Positions 10,337 through 18,762 of a DNA stretch of 64,000 nucleotides are shown piece after piece. A program made the position numbers and the translations under genes. The notes under the pieces were generated by a model. The model had not been told where the DNA came from and did no database searches. It saw nothing but the letters and a program-made list of their open reading frames with translations. The DNA is from Alteromonas sp. IB21 (GTDB lineage: Bacteria; Pseudomonadota; Gammaproteobacteria; Enterobacterales; Alteromonadaceae): positions 186,001-250,000 of the forward strand of contig NZ_JAEFCD010000002.1 of NCBI RefSeq assembly GCF_016405965.1. Reading direction: 5' to 3'. Numbering within the stretch: position 1 is the stretch's first letter; each line of letters begins with the position of its first letter.

Positions 10337-10881
10337 TGCATAAATATCGTCACCTCTGCCATAACTAGGCCGAACTTGCGAATGTATGAACGGTTCATCA
10401 TAGTGCTGTCGTCAAACGCCCAAAACCAATCATCGAACGTTACCGAATAGGTGGTATCGTCAACTGGTAAATCCATCTGATAGTGAAAGTTGAATGCATT
10501 GCCGTAGCTGGTGCCTTTAGCTGGCCCATCAATATCACCCGCGCTGCCAATAAAGGTGTTGTCGCTTTGCTTTACAATTTTCCAAGTGCGAGATTTAGGT
10601 CCGTCACCCACGCCATAATCAAACGTTTCATCCAACGTTAGCGTTTCGCCGTCAATAGCACCATCAATATTAACGACGAACCTCTGTACAACTTCTCCAG
10701 AGCGATTTTGGACAATTCCCCAAGCTTTCACATTGCCGTCAAAAAACTGCTCGATATTAAACGCAGGCGTCACTGACTGATAGTCTTCACCCTCAACAGA
10801 GACAGAGCAGCCTGATAGTCCAGCAACACTCAATGTAGCGAGGCTAAGGCCTAAAACGAGTTTACACGCACTTTTTATCAT
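10324..10881 (-). CDS. DUF3833 family lipoprotein
   Basis: A 185-residue protein with a lipoprotein signal peptide (LSGC, lipid-modified Cys25). The body matches the DUF3833 family as I know it, with the repeating pattern of FFDGNVKAWGIVQNRSGEVV, LDETFDYGDG-like and FDDWFWAFDDSTMMNRSYIRK segments suggesting a lipocalin-like beta barrel. An AGGA ribosome site precedes the ATG. It lies 61 bp downstream of the chalcone isomerase-like gene on the same strand and is probably co-transcribed. In related bacteria these two families often occur together; the role is unknown. Confidence 0.85.
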   Translation of the reverse strand: MIKSACKLVLGLSLATLSVAGLSGCSVSVEGEDYQSVTPAFNIEQFFDGNVKAWGIVQNRSGEVVQRFVVNIDGAIDGETLTLDETFDYGVGDGPKSRTWKIVKQSDNTFIGSAGDIDGPAKGTSYGNAFNFHYQMDLPVDDTTYSVTFDDWFWAFDDSTMMNRSYIRKFGLVMAEVTIFMQKQP

Positions 10882-10942
10882 CGAATAATGTCCTACGTAA
10901 TCAATTAAAATATATAGGGTTCAAGAAAGAGTTTGGGCCTTC

Positions 10943-11503
10943 TTACCCCTTGCCGAGCAACTTTTTTCTAAACTTTGGCTCTGAAGTTTTCTCACTCAAC
11001 CAGATATCAAAGAACCGCTGAGTAAAAGCGGAATCTTGGATTTCGTCAGACATTTCGCCATTCACATAGAAAATACTTTTGCCATCTTCAGTTGCGATGC
11101 CGGTAATAACGTCACCTTCACTGACATCAGGAAATATTTTTTCCATCAAAGCCAGCCATTTTTGAGCGTTATCTGAAGACACATCCCCTTGCTTCGTCAT
11201 TTCATCAATAGAACGTTCAGCAATTTTCTTCCCTTCAAGGTCTCTTTGATAAGTTAAACGCAAAGCAAATGGTGGCGCATTGTTGTATGTGCCCTCAGGG
11301 GCAAATAATTCGCCAGTGTAAACATCCCAAAAGTAATAGGAAAACATGCCTTTACCCACTAGTTTTGCTTTAGGTACGTGCTCTTCTATACGCTCAGCGC
11401 TCGCCTTTTGTGAATTTACGTCCTGTGCCAATGTCTTATTCGACATAAATATTGCTCCCATCACAAGGGATATGAAAAAAACGTGAGTTATTATAGTTGC
11501 CAT
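10943..11503 (-). CDS. Chalcone isomerase-like exported protein
   Basis: A 186-residue protein of the bacterial chalcone-isomerase-like family. It has an N-terminal hydrophobic signal (residues 5-22, cleavage likely after TLA) and the family core KLVGKGMFSYYFWDVYTGEL, LTYQRDLEGKKIAERSIDEM and a C-terminal FFDIWLSEKTSEPKFRKKLL. In bacteria the family is not linked to flavonoids, and its ligand may be a fatty acid or related lipid (family knowledge, unproven here). It is divergent from the PLP enzyme gene and upstream of the DUF3833 lipoprotein. Confidence 0.85.
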   Translation of the reverse strand: MATIITHVFFISLVMGAIFMSNKTLAQDVNSQKASAERIEEHVPKAKLVGKGMFSYYFWDVYTGELFAPEGTYNNAPPFALRLTYQRDLEGKKIAERSIDEMTKQGDVSSDNAQKWLALMEKIFPDVSEGDVITGIATEDGKSIFYVNGEMSDEIQDSAFTQRFFDIWLSEKTSEPKFRKKLLGKG

Positions 11504-11611
11504 ATGTATGCTCTATATCAGCGTAATAAAAATTACAGGTTTTTTATTGCGTTTATATCTGGTTATACTCTCGCCAATATGCATTTGATCAAATAAGACC
11601 AGGTTCTTTAC

Positions 11612-12610
11612 GTGCTACCGCTTGAAGCTTTCAAAACATCGCTTACTCTCCCCTCCGCCTTAGTGTCTATTTCTCCTGAATGGAAAGGCGCAGAGAACGT
11701 ATCGCTTTATGTGAAGAGAGACGACGCGATACACCCGATAATTTCAGGTAACAAGTGGCGAAAATTAAATCATTCGCTAACGCAACCTTTTCCTAATGCC
11801 ATAATAAGTTTCGGCGGTGGATTTTCTAACCATCTTCACGCTTTGGGCTTTGTTTGTTTTGAGCTCGGCATTCCTTTTACAGCGATTGTTCGTGGAAATT
11901 ATTCCGCTAATCCTTCGCCAATGATTGAAGATCTCATTCAATGGGAAACAACAATCGAATACGTCAATAGAAAAACTTACCAAAGACGTAATGAAAGCGC
12001 GTATTTAAACGAACTTCATAACAAATATCCTGACGCCCTTATTATTCCCGAAGGAGGAAGCCAAACTCGGGCACTTGCAGGTCTTCAAGACATGATGAAT
12101 GAAATCGACCTTGAATTTGATGTTATGGTTGCCCCAGTCGCTAGCGGTGCCACTTTAGCTGGGATTATCCGAGCTCTAGATAAACGTAACAAGTGCGCTT
12201 ATACAGAGCTTCAAGATATGCCCTCTTCTGCTTGTAATGCTATAGGTATTGGCGTGCTTAAAGGCGAAGGCTATTTAGAGGAATTGGTAGAACAATTCCT
12301 TCCTAACTCGCTCAAAAGGGAAAATAACCGCCATATTGAGTCGAACCAAAACACTGCAAATTTACCGACGCAAACCACTCACCCGTTTTGGCATATTAAA
12401 CACAATTATCACTGGGGCGGATATGCAAAAGCACCGTCTGAACTCGTTGCCTTTTGTGACGATTTTAATAAAACGATGCCCTTTGAAATTGAGCCAGTGT
12501 ATTCAGGAAAAGCCTTTTGGGCCGTGAAAGATATGCTGGCTAAAGGTAAGTTCAAAGACGGTACACGCATTATTATCTTGCACACTGGCGGTCTGCAGGG
12601 TGCAAGATAA
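11612..12610 (+). CDS. PLP-dependent ACC deaminase / D-cysteine desulfhydrase family protein
   Basis: A 332-residue fold-type II PLP enzyme. The cofactor lysine is expected at Lys48 in SGNKWRKL, in the equivalent place to GGNKTRKL of family members. The SFGGGFSNHLHALGF loop contacts the substrate carboxylate, and the C-terminal LHTGGLQGAR block is typical. The reaction is likely removal of ammonia, with or without sulfide, from a small D-amino acid or cyclopropane amino acid; the exact substrate cannot be told from sequence. The start is the GTG at 11612. It is divergent from the chalcone-like gene and convergent with the sterol desaturase gene. Confidence 0.85.
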   Translation: MLPLEAFKTSLTLPSALVSISPEWKGAENVSLYVKRDDAIHPIISGNKWRKLNHSLTQPFPNAIISFGGGFSNHLHALGFVCFELGIPFTAIVRGNYSANPSPMIEDLIQWETTIEYVNRKTYQRRNESAYLNELHNKYPDALIIPEGGSQTRALAGLQDMMNEIDLEFDVMVAPVASGATLAGIIRALDKRNKCAYTELQDMPSSACNAIGIGVLKGEGYLEELVEQFLPNSLKRENNRHIESNQNTANLPTQTTHPFWHIKHNYHWGGYAKAPSELVAFCDDFNKTMPFEIEPVYSGKAFWAVKDMLAKGKFKDGTRIIILHTGGLQGAR

Positions 12611-12629
12611 AATTTTTTGAACTATCTAG

Positions 12630-13442
12630 CTAATCAGCAACAGGATAGCCAAACAGTCTCTTTAGCTTTGCTCTAACTCCTTTTGCCTGCCGAAGCTGTT
12701 CACGCAACACACCTATTTGACTAAAGTTAGCGCTAAGGGGGTTGTCCTTGGGCATTTTTCCTACAATGCCGTACTTTATCGTTATTGCTTTATCTTCTTT
12801 AGCATAGGTGCCAAATAACCTATCCCAGATAATGAGCACACCACCGTAATTTTTATCGATGTAGGGCTTGTTTGTCGCGTGATGAATACGGTGATGAGTA
12901 GGCGTATTAAACACATATTCAACCCACCCCAAGTTTCCAACGGTTTGCGTATGAACAAAAAACTGATAGGCCAAGTTTATTGCAACAATTGCAAATACCA
13001 GGCTTGGTGAGAACCCCACTAAAATCATTGGTATCCAAAACAGCCACATACCAACAAACGGGTATAGAACGCTTTGTCTGAAAGCCGTGGTGAAATTCAT
13101 TTTCGTCGAGCTGTGGTGCACCACGTGCGCCATCCAAAACCAGTGTATGTTGTGTGAGGCCCGATGAAACCAATAATACAAAAAATCCTGAAGCATAAAG
13201 CCAGCAATGAGAGAAATAGCAGTAAGCTCAATCTTAAACAGCGAATACTGGTGAAGCCAAATGAATGCTGGCATGAGAAGAAGCAGCACTAATGCATCGG
13301 CTCCTTGGTGAAGCAAGGCTAAAAGAGCATTGTTCACGCTGTCTTTAACGTTATAAAACTGCCGAGCTTTTTTATATTCAATTAAAACACAAAGGAGAAA
13401 AACTGGGCTTAAGCCAAGTAATACAAGTTCAACAGGGATCAA
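12630..13442 (-). CDS. Sterol desaturase / fatty acid hydroxylase family protein
   Basis: A 270-residue membrane di-iron oxygenase. The eight-histidine pattern is visible: HRASH, then HVVHHS, and the late HHRIHHA, between four or five hydrophobic segments. The family hydroxylates or desaturates lipids and sterols or cleaves ether lipids; the substrate here is unknown. Its start overlaps the end of the SRPBCC gene by 14 bp, so the two are translationally coupled and probably act together. Confidence 0.88.
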   Translation of the reverse strand: MIPVELVLLGLSPVFLLCVLIEYKKARQFYNVKDSVNNALLALLHQGADALVLLLLMPAFIWLHQYSLFKIELTAISLIAGFMLQDFLYYWFHRASHNIHWFWMAHVVHHSSTKMNFTTAFRQSVLYPFVGMWLFWIPMILVGFSPSLVFAIVAINLAYQFFVHTQTVGNLGWVEYVFNTPTHHRIHHATNKPYIDKNYGGVLIIWDRLFGTYAKEDKAITIKYGIVGKMPKDNPLSANFSQIGVLREQLRQAKGVRAKLKRLFGYPVAD

Positions 13443-13857
13443 AACGGGCTCCTAACTTATTCAAACACTGCTCAACATCGTTTTGTAGAAGGCGTTGCAG
13501 CAACCAAGCGGGTAAATACCAAGGTGCACTGCAGGTAATGCGATAAGTGACTAGGGTGCAGTTTTCATGGGGCGTAAACGTAATAACGCCGGTATGTTGT
13601 TTAACGGGAAAATCACCAACTACGGTATATTCAATGTATTGGTCGTCTGCGTGAACAATTTTCTCTTTAAAGCACACGCCTAAAATAGTTACCGCTCTCA
13701 CGCAGCCTTTGCCACCGCTTACCTCATTATCATCTTCCGGCTGAAGAACCTTGAACGACGCATTGAAAAAGTCGCTTAGATTTTGATGGTCGAGTAAGGT
13801 GTCGCGAAGTGCCCGCGGCGTTGTTGCAATATATTTCTGATAATAAACGTTAACCAT
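13429..13857 (-). CDS. SRPBCC (START-like) family protein
   Basis: A 142-residue small helix-grip protein. The pattern VNVYYQKYIATTPRALRDTL, YIEYTVVGDFPVKQHTGVIT and a C-terminal amphipathic helix (WLLQRLLQNDVEQCLNKLGA) fits lipid-binding SRPBCC folds. It is first in a two-gene unit with the lipid hydroxylase-like protein, so binding of the same lipid is a reasonable guess. Start placed at the ATG at 13857; a longer frame would use a TTG nine codons upstream. Divergent from the broken AraC gene. Confidence 0.75.
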   Translation of the reverse strand: MVNVYYQKYIATTPRALRDTLLDHQNLSDFFNASFKVLQPEDDNEVSGGKGCVRAVTILGVCFKEKIVHADDQYIEYTVVGDFPVKQHTGVITFTPHENCTLVTYRITCSAPWYLPAWLLQRLLQNDVEQCLNKLGARFDPC

Positions 13858-13956
13858 GTCGTACTTACTTTGTATGAACAACAAATAGCATAATTTGACA
13901 TTTGCTACCTATCTTGCGCTAATACGCCAGTATTTTTGTTATTTTGCGACAAAGAG

Positions 13957-14973
13957 ATGCCATCCGTATCGTCAGCCTATCAACAAAGCGTTGTGAGTTT
14001 CTTGGTTAGTCTAGGAATCGACTATCAGGAGATACCCGCACCCCTGCGCCCTGATCCTTTAACTTGCAGCAGGGTATCGATGGAAGATTACGTTAATTTA
14101 CTCAACAAAGGGGCAGATTTAACTGGTGACTCCTTGTTCGGCTTCGCACTAGGGAAACATATTCAGGCCAAAGATTATGGTGTGCTGGGGTATTTGGTTG
14201 AAAGTTGCGAGAACCTCGAACAAGCCATTCAAGCATTGACGCGCTTTGATGCATTAGTGGCAGATATCGGTACCACGACCGTGCTTTATGAGATTGATAA
14301 CACGCGCATACAATGGACGCCGCGATGTATCGACTGCAAACAGATGGTGCTGCGCAATACAACTGCTTGGGTTGCTACGGTATACAAGATCTTAGGCCCA
14401 GCTTGTAAACTTACTGCGATAACCTTCACCTTCTCACTGGACAAATCAGAGCAAGAAATACTGCAGGAATGGTTTAGCTGTCAGGTAATGGGCAATGCTG
14501 AAACCAACGCTATTATTTTCCCTAGGCACCTGCTCCACGTTCCCTTTACAAGCGAAAACAAAGCGATGTTTAATGCGCTTGTAGAAGTAACCGAAAAAGA
14601 ACTTTTGGATCAAAACAAAAGCGCTGTTTCCCAACTTACAAACAATAAACAGGAAGAAATAAAACATAAAGCAATTGCTCTTTTGAGGGCTAATCCAACA
14701 CTTAAAAACTGCGATCAGCAACGCATTGCTAATGCACTTTTTATCAGTTCCAGGACCCTGCAGAGGAAACTTAAGCTCAGTGGAACGAGTTTTCAGCAAA
14801 TATTAAATGACTAGCGAAAAGCGCGCGTGGATAAACTATTAATAAACCACACGATTGCCGACACCGCAGACTTACTTGGTTTTCAGGAGCAGTCTTCCTT
14901 TACTCATGCCTTTAAAAAGTGGTTTTCGACCACGCCGATGAAGTATAAAAAGCGTTTAGTGAATCAAGAGTAA
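13957..14973 (+). pseudogene. AraC family regulator interrupted by an in-frame amber stop
   Basis: The gene reads as an AraC regulator with an N-terminal ligand-binding domain (about residues 15-190) and then the HTH. The first HTH sub-domain (QQRIANALFISSRTLQRKLK) is followed by SFQQILND and TAG at 14812-14814. The same frame resumes with RKARVDKLLINHTIADTADL and GFQEQSSFTHAFKKWFSTTP to a TAA at 14971. This is the second HTH sub-domain in perfect register, so a single substituted codon splits an otherwise full-length protein of about 338 residues. Without read-through the product lacks half its DNA-binding domain. The ATG at 13957 was chosen; a TTG at 13936 is possible. Confidence 0.85.
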
Positions 14974-15155
14974 TGTCGCCTATTTTGAAAGAAGGTGAAT
15001 GTGAGTCAGGGTTCGCCTACGAAAGGCGATAAACGCTTAACTTTCTCTCGACACATTAATTCTTTCTACCCCTTTGTCGATTATTAAACTATTGTGACGT
15101 TGAAAGCGTAGGTATTAACGCGTGTCTAGCAACGCTAACTCACAGGAGATAAGCT

Positions 15156-15566
15156 ATGATCGACCGTCCAGTTTCATTGCCAACGCCGTTGAACATTCTG
15201 GTTTCTAAGTCACTGCAGTTATGTGAGTATATGTTACCCGTTTGTGATGTATTTTATCCTTTTGCGGCCATTTATGAGAAAGGTCGGATTGGCTGTATTT
15301 TCAATGAGGAGGATCGAGGTAAGAAACGCGAGTCTCAACTCATTGAACAGTTACAGTGGCGTATTATTGATACGACAACGGATACAGACAGTTACAGCGT
15401 TTTGGTCTACGCCGCCACCGTCAACACACAAAATAGCAAGACGTTAGACGCAATTGCGATTGCAACTGCCACACCCGACCATGAAGAACGCCTTATTCTT
15501 TATCCTTACTACAAGGTAGATGGCAAAGTTGTCATATCACCACCTATCGATGCTGTTACACGGTAA
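15156..15566 (+). CDS. Hypothetical protein (136 residues)
   Basis: A soluble protein with no signal peptide or membrane segment that I can see, starting after a good AGGAGA ribosome site. It has a central segment IGCIFNEEDRGKKRESQLIE followed by mixed strand-forming stretches (SYSVLVYAATVN, RLILYPYYKVDGKVV). I do not recognise the family. It stands alone between the broken AraC gene and the carboxynorspermidine genes, with about 180 and 280 bp of non-coding sequence on its sides. Confidence 0.7.
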   Translation: MIDRPVSLPTPLNILVSKSLQLCEYMLPVCDVFYPFAAIYEKGRIGCIFNEEDRGKKRESQLIEQLQWRIIDTTTDTDSYSVLVYAATVNTQNSKTLDAIAIATATPDHEERLILYPYYKVDGKVVISPPIDAVTR

Positions 15567-15781
15567 CATTAGCAACTTTACTATTTGTTGTTTTTACAGG
15601 TTGTCTTGTGTAAACCTACTCTAGGTTTCACATCACCGAGAAATTTGACGTGATACAACTTAGAAGCAGAACTGGTGAGGTGAAAATTCTGACTTAAAAA
15701 GGAGTTTTCCTTCGCGGTCTATTTCACTTCACATTGTTTGTTACGATTAAAATTTTTTGTACTGTCATGGGCTGTCTTTGC

Positions 15782-15809
15782 TTGCCAAATCCGGTTGGTC
15801 TGCTAGCAT
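15782..15809 (+). promoter_or_regulatory. Candidate sigma-70 promoter of the carboxynorspermidine dehydrogenase gene
   Basis: TTGCCA (15782-15787) and TAGCAT (15804-15809) are separated by 16 bp and would start transcription about 35 bases before the ATG. The rest of the gap 15567-15849 shows no gene. Confidence 0.3.
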
Positions 15810-15849
15810 TCAGCCCAAAATTCATTAGCAAAATTAGGGATTAGTTATT

Positions 15850-17052
15850 ATGTCTCGCGTTTTAATTATTGGTGCTGGCGGTGTTGCGTCGGTAACCGTG
15901 AAAAAATGTGCACGTTTACCACAACATTTTGACGAAATTTACTTAGCAAGCCGCACGGTATCTAAGTGTGAAGCGCTACAGCAAGAAGTAGGAGCGGATC
16001 GCGTTAAAGGTGTCTTCGCTGTTGATGCAGATAACGCGAAGGAAGTTGAAGCACTTATCAACGAAGTAAAACCAGACCTAGTAATCAACCTAGCGTTGCC
16101 ATATCAAGACCTTCCAATCATGGATGCATGTCTTGCAACGAACACTGATTACTTAGACACTGCTAACTACGAGCCAAAAGACGAAGCGAAATTCGAATAC
16201 TCGTGGCAGTGGGCTTACCAAGATAAGTTTAAAGACGCGGGTATTATGGCCCTGCTTGGCAGTGGTTTCGACCCTGGCGTAACTAACGTATACACGGCAT
16301 ACGCGGCGAAGCATTACTTCGACGAAATCCACTACCTTGATATCGTTGACTGTAATGGCGGCGATCATGGTCAGGCTTTCGCGACCAACTTCAACCCTGA
16401 AATCAACATTCGTGAAATCACTCAGCGCGGACGTTTCTGGGAAGACGGTGAGTGGAAAGAAACCGACCCACTGACTGTACGTGAAGACCTAGACTACCAA
16501 AACATCGGCGTTCGTGCGTCTTACCTGATGTTCCACGAGGAGCTGGAATCTATTGTTAAGCACTTCCCAACCCTTAAGCGAGCGCGCTTCTGGATGACGT
16601 TTGGCGATGCTTACTTAAACCACCTGCGTGTACTTGAAGGTATTGGTATGACTAGCATTGAGCCAGTTGAATTCCAAGGTCAGAAGATTGTACCTCTAGA
16701 GTTCTTAAAGGCAGTGCTGCCTAACCCTGGCTCACTTGCTGAAGGTTACAGCGGTATGACGTGCATTGGTACCTACATCACAGGTATTAAAGATGGCAAA
16801 GAAAAAACGATCTTTATCTACAACAACTGTGACCACGCGAAATGTAACGAAGAAGTGGGCGCGCAAGCGGTATCTTACACCACAGGTGTTCCGGCGATGA
16901 TCGGTGCGGCGCTTATGCTTAACGGCACGTGGAAAGAAGCAGGTGTATGGAACATGGAACAATTCGATCCAGACCCATTCATGGACATGCTTAACGAGCA
17001 CGGCCTACCTTGGCACGTACTTGAATGTGAAAGTAGCCCTTTCACTAAATAA
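15850..17052 (+). CDS. Carboxynorspermidine dehydrogenase (saccharopine dehydrogenase family)
   Basis: NADPH-dependent condensation of L-aspartate semialdehyde with a diamine (1,3-diaminopropane, or putrescine) to carboxynorspermidine or carboxyspermidine. The Rossmann start LIIGAGGVASV (GAGGVA at 8-13) and the saccharopine dehydrogenase-type body (LLGSGFDPGVTNVYTAYAAK, NCDHAKCNEEVGAQAVSYTT) are intact across 400 residues. The identification is supported by the next gene, the matching decarboxylase. A hairpin terminator separates the two, so they may be only partly co-transcribed. Cytosolic polyamine synthesis. Confidence 0.92.
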   Translation: MSRVLIIGAGGVASVTVKKCARLPQHFDEIYLASRTVSKCEALQQEVGADRVKGVFAVDADNAKEVEALINEVKPDLVINLALPYQDLPIMDACLATNTDYLDTANYEPKDEAKFEYSWQWAYQDKFKDAGIMALLGSGFDPGVTNVYTAYAAKHYFDEIHYLDIVDCNGGDHGQAFATNFNPEINIREITQRGRFWEDGEWKETDPLTVREDLDYQNIGVRASYLMFHEELESIVKHFPTLKRARFWMTFGDAYLNHLRVLEGIGMTSIEPVEFQGQKIVPLEFLKAVLPNPGSLAEGYSGMTCIGTYITGIKDGKEKTIFIYNNCDHAKCNEEVGAQAVSYTTGVPAMIGAALMLNGTWKEAGVWNMEQFDPDPFMDMLNEHGLPWHVLECESSPFTK

Positions 17053-17062
17053 TTAAACATAG

Positions 17063-17087
17063 GGCGCTTTTTCTAAGCGCCTTTTTT
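17063..17087 (+). terminator. Terminator or attenuator between carboxynorspermidine genes
   Basis: Stem GGCGCTT / AAGCGCC with a 5-base loop followed by six T residues. It sits 10 bases after the dehydrogenase stop and about 120 bases before nspC. Confidence 0.75.
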
Positions 17088-17204
17088 AATTGAAACCTCT
17101 GTTATTGACCTCACCCATCTTAACTTTGAGCTCTGAGTGTATGTGTAATACAGTAGGAATTTCACGAATATTGAAAGTCGTTATATTTTTGGAGCTTTAT
17201 CCCA

Positions 17205-18335
17205 TTGACCGATTTAACCCAACGCACTGATATTCCTTCTCCTTGCTACGTACTGGAAGAGGCTAAATTAATTCGAAACCTTGAATTGATGAAACGAGTT
17301 CAAGATGAGTCTGGCGCGCGGATTATTCTTGCGCTTAAAGGCTTTTCGATGTGGTCTTGCTTTGACATTATCAAACAGTATTTGCATGGCGCGACAGCCA
17401 GTTCGGTATGGGAAGCAAAGCTTGCCGCTGAAATGGGCAAAGAAGTTCATGCCTATTCTCCAGCTTACAAAGCTAACGACGCAAAGGAACTGGCTGGCTT
17501 GGTCAATCACCTGTCTTTTAATAGCTTGTCTCAGTGGAATACGCATAAAGACGCACTAGCAAACGTGTCGTTAGGCCTTCGAATCAATCCTGAACACCAG
17601 GAAGCAGATACGCCATTATATGACCCAGCAGCGCCGGGATCACGGTTAGGTATACGCGCCAGTGAGCTAGAAGGCGTGGACCTGACGGGTATCGAGGGTT
17701 TTCACTGCCATAACCTTTGTGAGTGTGATTCTTTTGCTACTGCACGTACCCTTGAAGCTATCGAAAAGCGTTTTGGTAAATGGCTTGGCCAGTTAAAATG
17801 GTTGAACTTGGGCGGCGGGCATCTTATGACCCGTGAAGGTTATGATGTTGATCACCTCATCAAAACCCTAAAAGACTTCAAAGCTCGCTACCCTCATTTA
17901 GATGTTATCCTTGAGCCAGGTTCTGCTGTTGCGTGGCAAACCGGGCCGCTCATTTGCGAAGTTGTTGATATGGTCGAAAATGAAGGTGATATCGCTATTT
18001 TGGACATTTCAGCGACAGCACACATGCCAGACGTACTAGAAATGCCCTACCGCCCTACAATTTTGGGCGCCGGTATGCCAAATGAAAAAGCACACAACGT
18101 GAAGCTAGGCGGCAATTCGTGTCTTGCTGGTGACGTTATTGATACTTATTCATTCGACGCCAAGCTCAAGGCAGGTGATAGATTACAATTTGAAGATATG
18201 ATGCACTACACCATGGTGAAAACTACGTTTTTCAACGGCGTAGAGCACCCTGCTATTGGCATTTTGCGTTCAAATGGTGACTTCGAATTAGTACGTGAAT
18301 TTAGCTACGAAGACTTTAAAGGCCGTTTGTCGTAA
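17205..18335 (+). CDS. nspC: Carboxynorspermidine decarboxylase
   Basis: PLP enzyme of the alanine racemase-fold decarboxylases that converts carboxynorspermidine to norspermidine (or carboxyspermidine to spermidine). The cofactor lysine is Lys45 in ILALKGFSMW. The GFHCHNLCE and LNLGGGHLMT loops bind phosphate and substrate, and the C-terminal GGNSCLAGDVI carries the active-site cysteine. The start is a TTG with GGAG ten bases upstream; no nearby ATG exists. 376 residues, the normal length. A strong bidirectional hairpin follows the stop. Confidence 0.95.
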   Translation: MTDLTQRTDIPSPCYVLEEAKLIRNLELMKRVQDESGARIILALKGFSMWSCFDIIKQYLHGATASSVWEAKLAAEMGKEVHAYSPAYKANDAKELAGLVNHLSFNSLSQWNTHKDALANVSLGLRINPEHQEADTPLYDPAAPGSRLGIRASELEGVDLTGIEGFHCHNLCECDSFATARTLEAIEKRFGKWLGQLKWLNLGGGHLMTREGYDVDHLIKTLKDFKARYPHLDVILEPGSAVAWQTGPLICEVVDMVENEGDIAILDISATAHMPDVLEMPYRPTILGAGMPNEKAHNVKLGGNSCLAGDVIDTYSFDAKLKAGDRLQFEDMMHYTMVKTTFFNGVEHPAIGILRSNGDFELVREFSYEDFKGRLS

Positions 18336-18342
18336 ACACGTT

Positions 18343-18380
18343 ACAAACACAAAACCCGCCAACTGGCGGGTTTTGTTTGT
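18343..18380. terminator. Bidirectional terminator after nspC
   Basis: Stem ACAAAACCCGCC / GGCGGGTTTTGT with loop AACT, between the convergent nspC and the small minus-strand gene; T-rich in both directions. Confidence 0.8.
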
Positions 18381-18393
18381 CTCAACTTTACGA

Positions 18394-18657
18394 CTAAACC
18401 ACCCCGCTTCCCGACGCAGTTTCAGATTTATCTATCTCGCCTTCAGCTAACACTTCATCATCTAATTCAATTTTAAACGTTGCACCCGGCTTGCCTTGCA
18501 GGCTGTAGCGAAAGCCGTACATTTCACCTTCATTTAACGATACCTCAGTGGAGGTATTAGGGTGAATTAGATCGTAAACGCCAGAATCGTTGGCTTGAGA
18601 AAATATATCTACCAACCATTTGCCTTCCGACATGGTGATCTTTAGTGTCTTAGTCAT
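18394..18657 (-). CDS. Hypothetical small protein (87 residues)
   Basis: A small acidic soluble protein that starts at an ATG preceded by an ideal AGGAGG seven bases upstream, so it is certainly translated; the longer frame from 18675 ignores this site. Strand-rich composition (KTLKITMSEGKWLVDIFSQA, GFRYSLQGKPGATFKIELDD) suggests a small beta sandwich. I do not recognise the family. It lies between nspC and rsmI, transcribed on its own. Confidence 0.72.
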   Translation of the reverse strand: MTKTLKITMSEGKWLVDIFSQANDSGVYDLIHPNTSTEVSLNEGEMYGFRYSLQGKPGATFKIELDDEVLAEGEIDKSETASGSGVV

Positions 18658-18762
18658 CTGCGCCTCCTTTAGCATTTTGCCCTTCGCGTGATTAGGGCAA
18701 ATATTGAATCTCTTACTTTGTATTCGACAGAGACACTTAAGATCAATCTTGCTTGCGACGAC

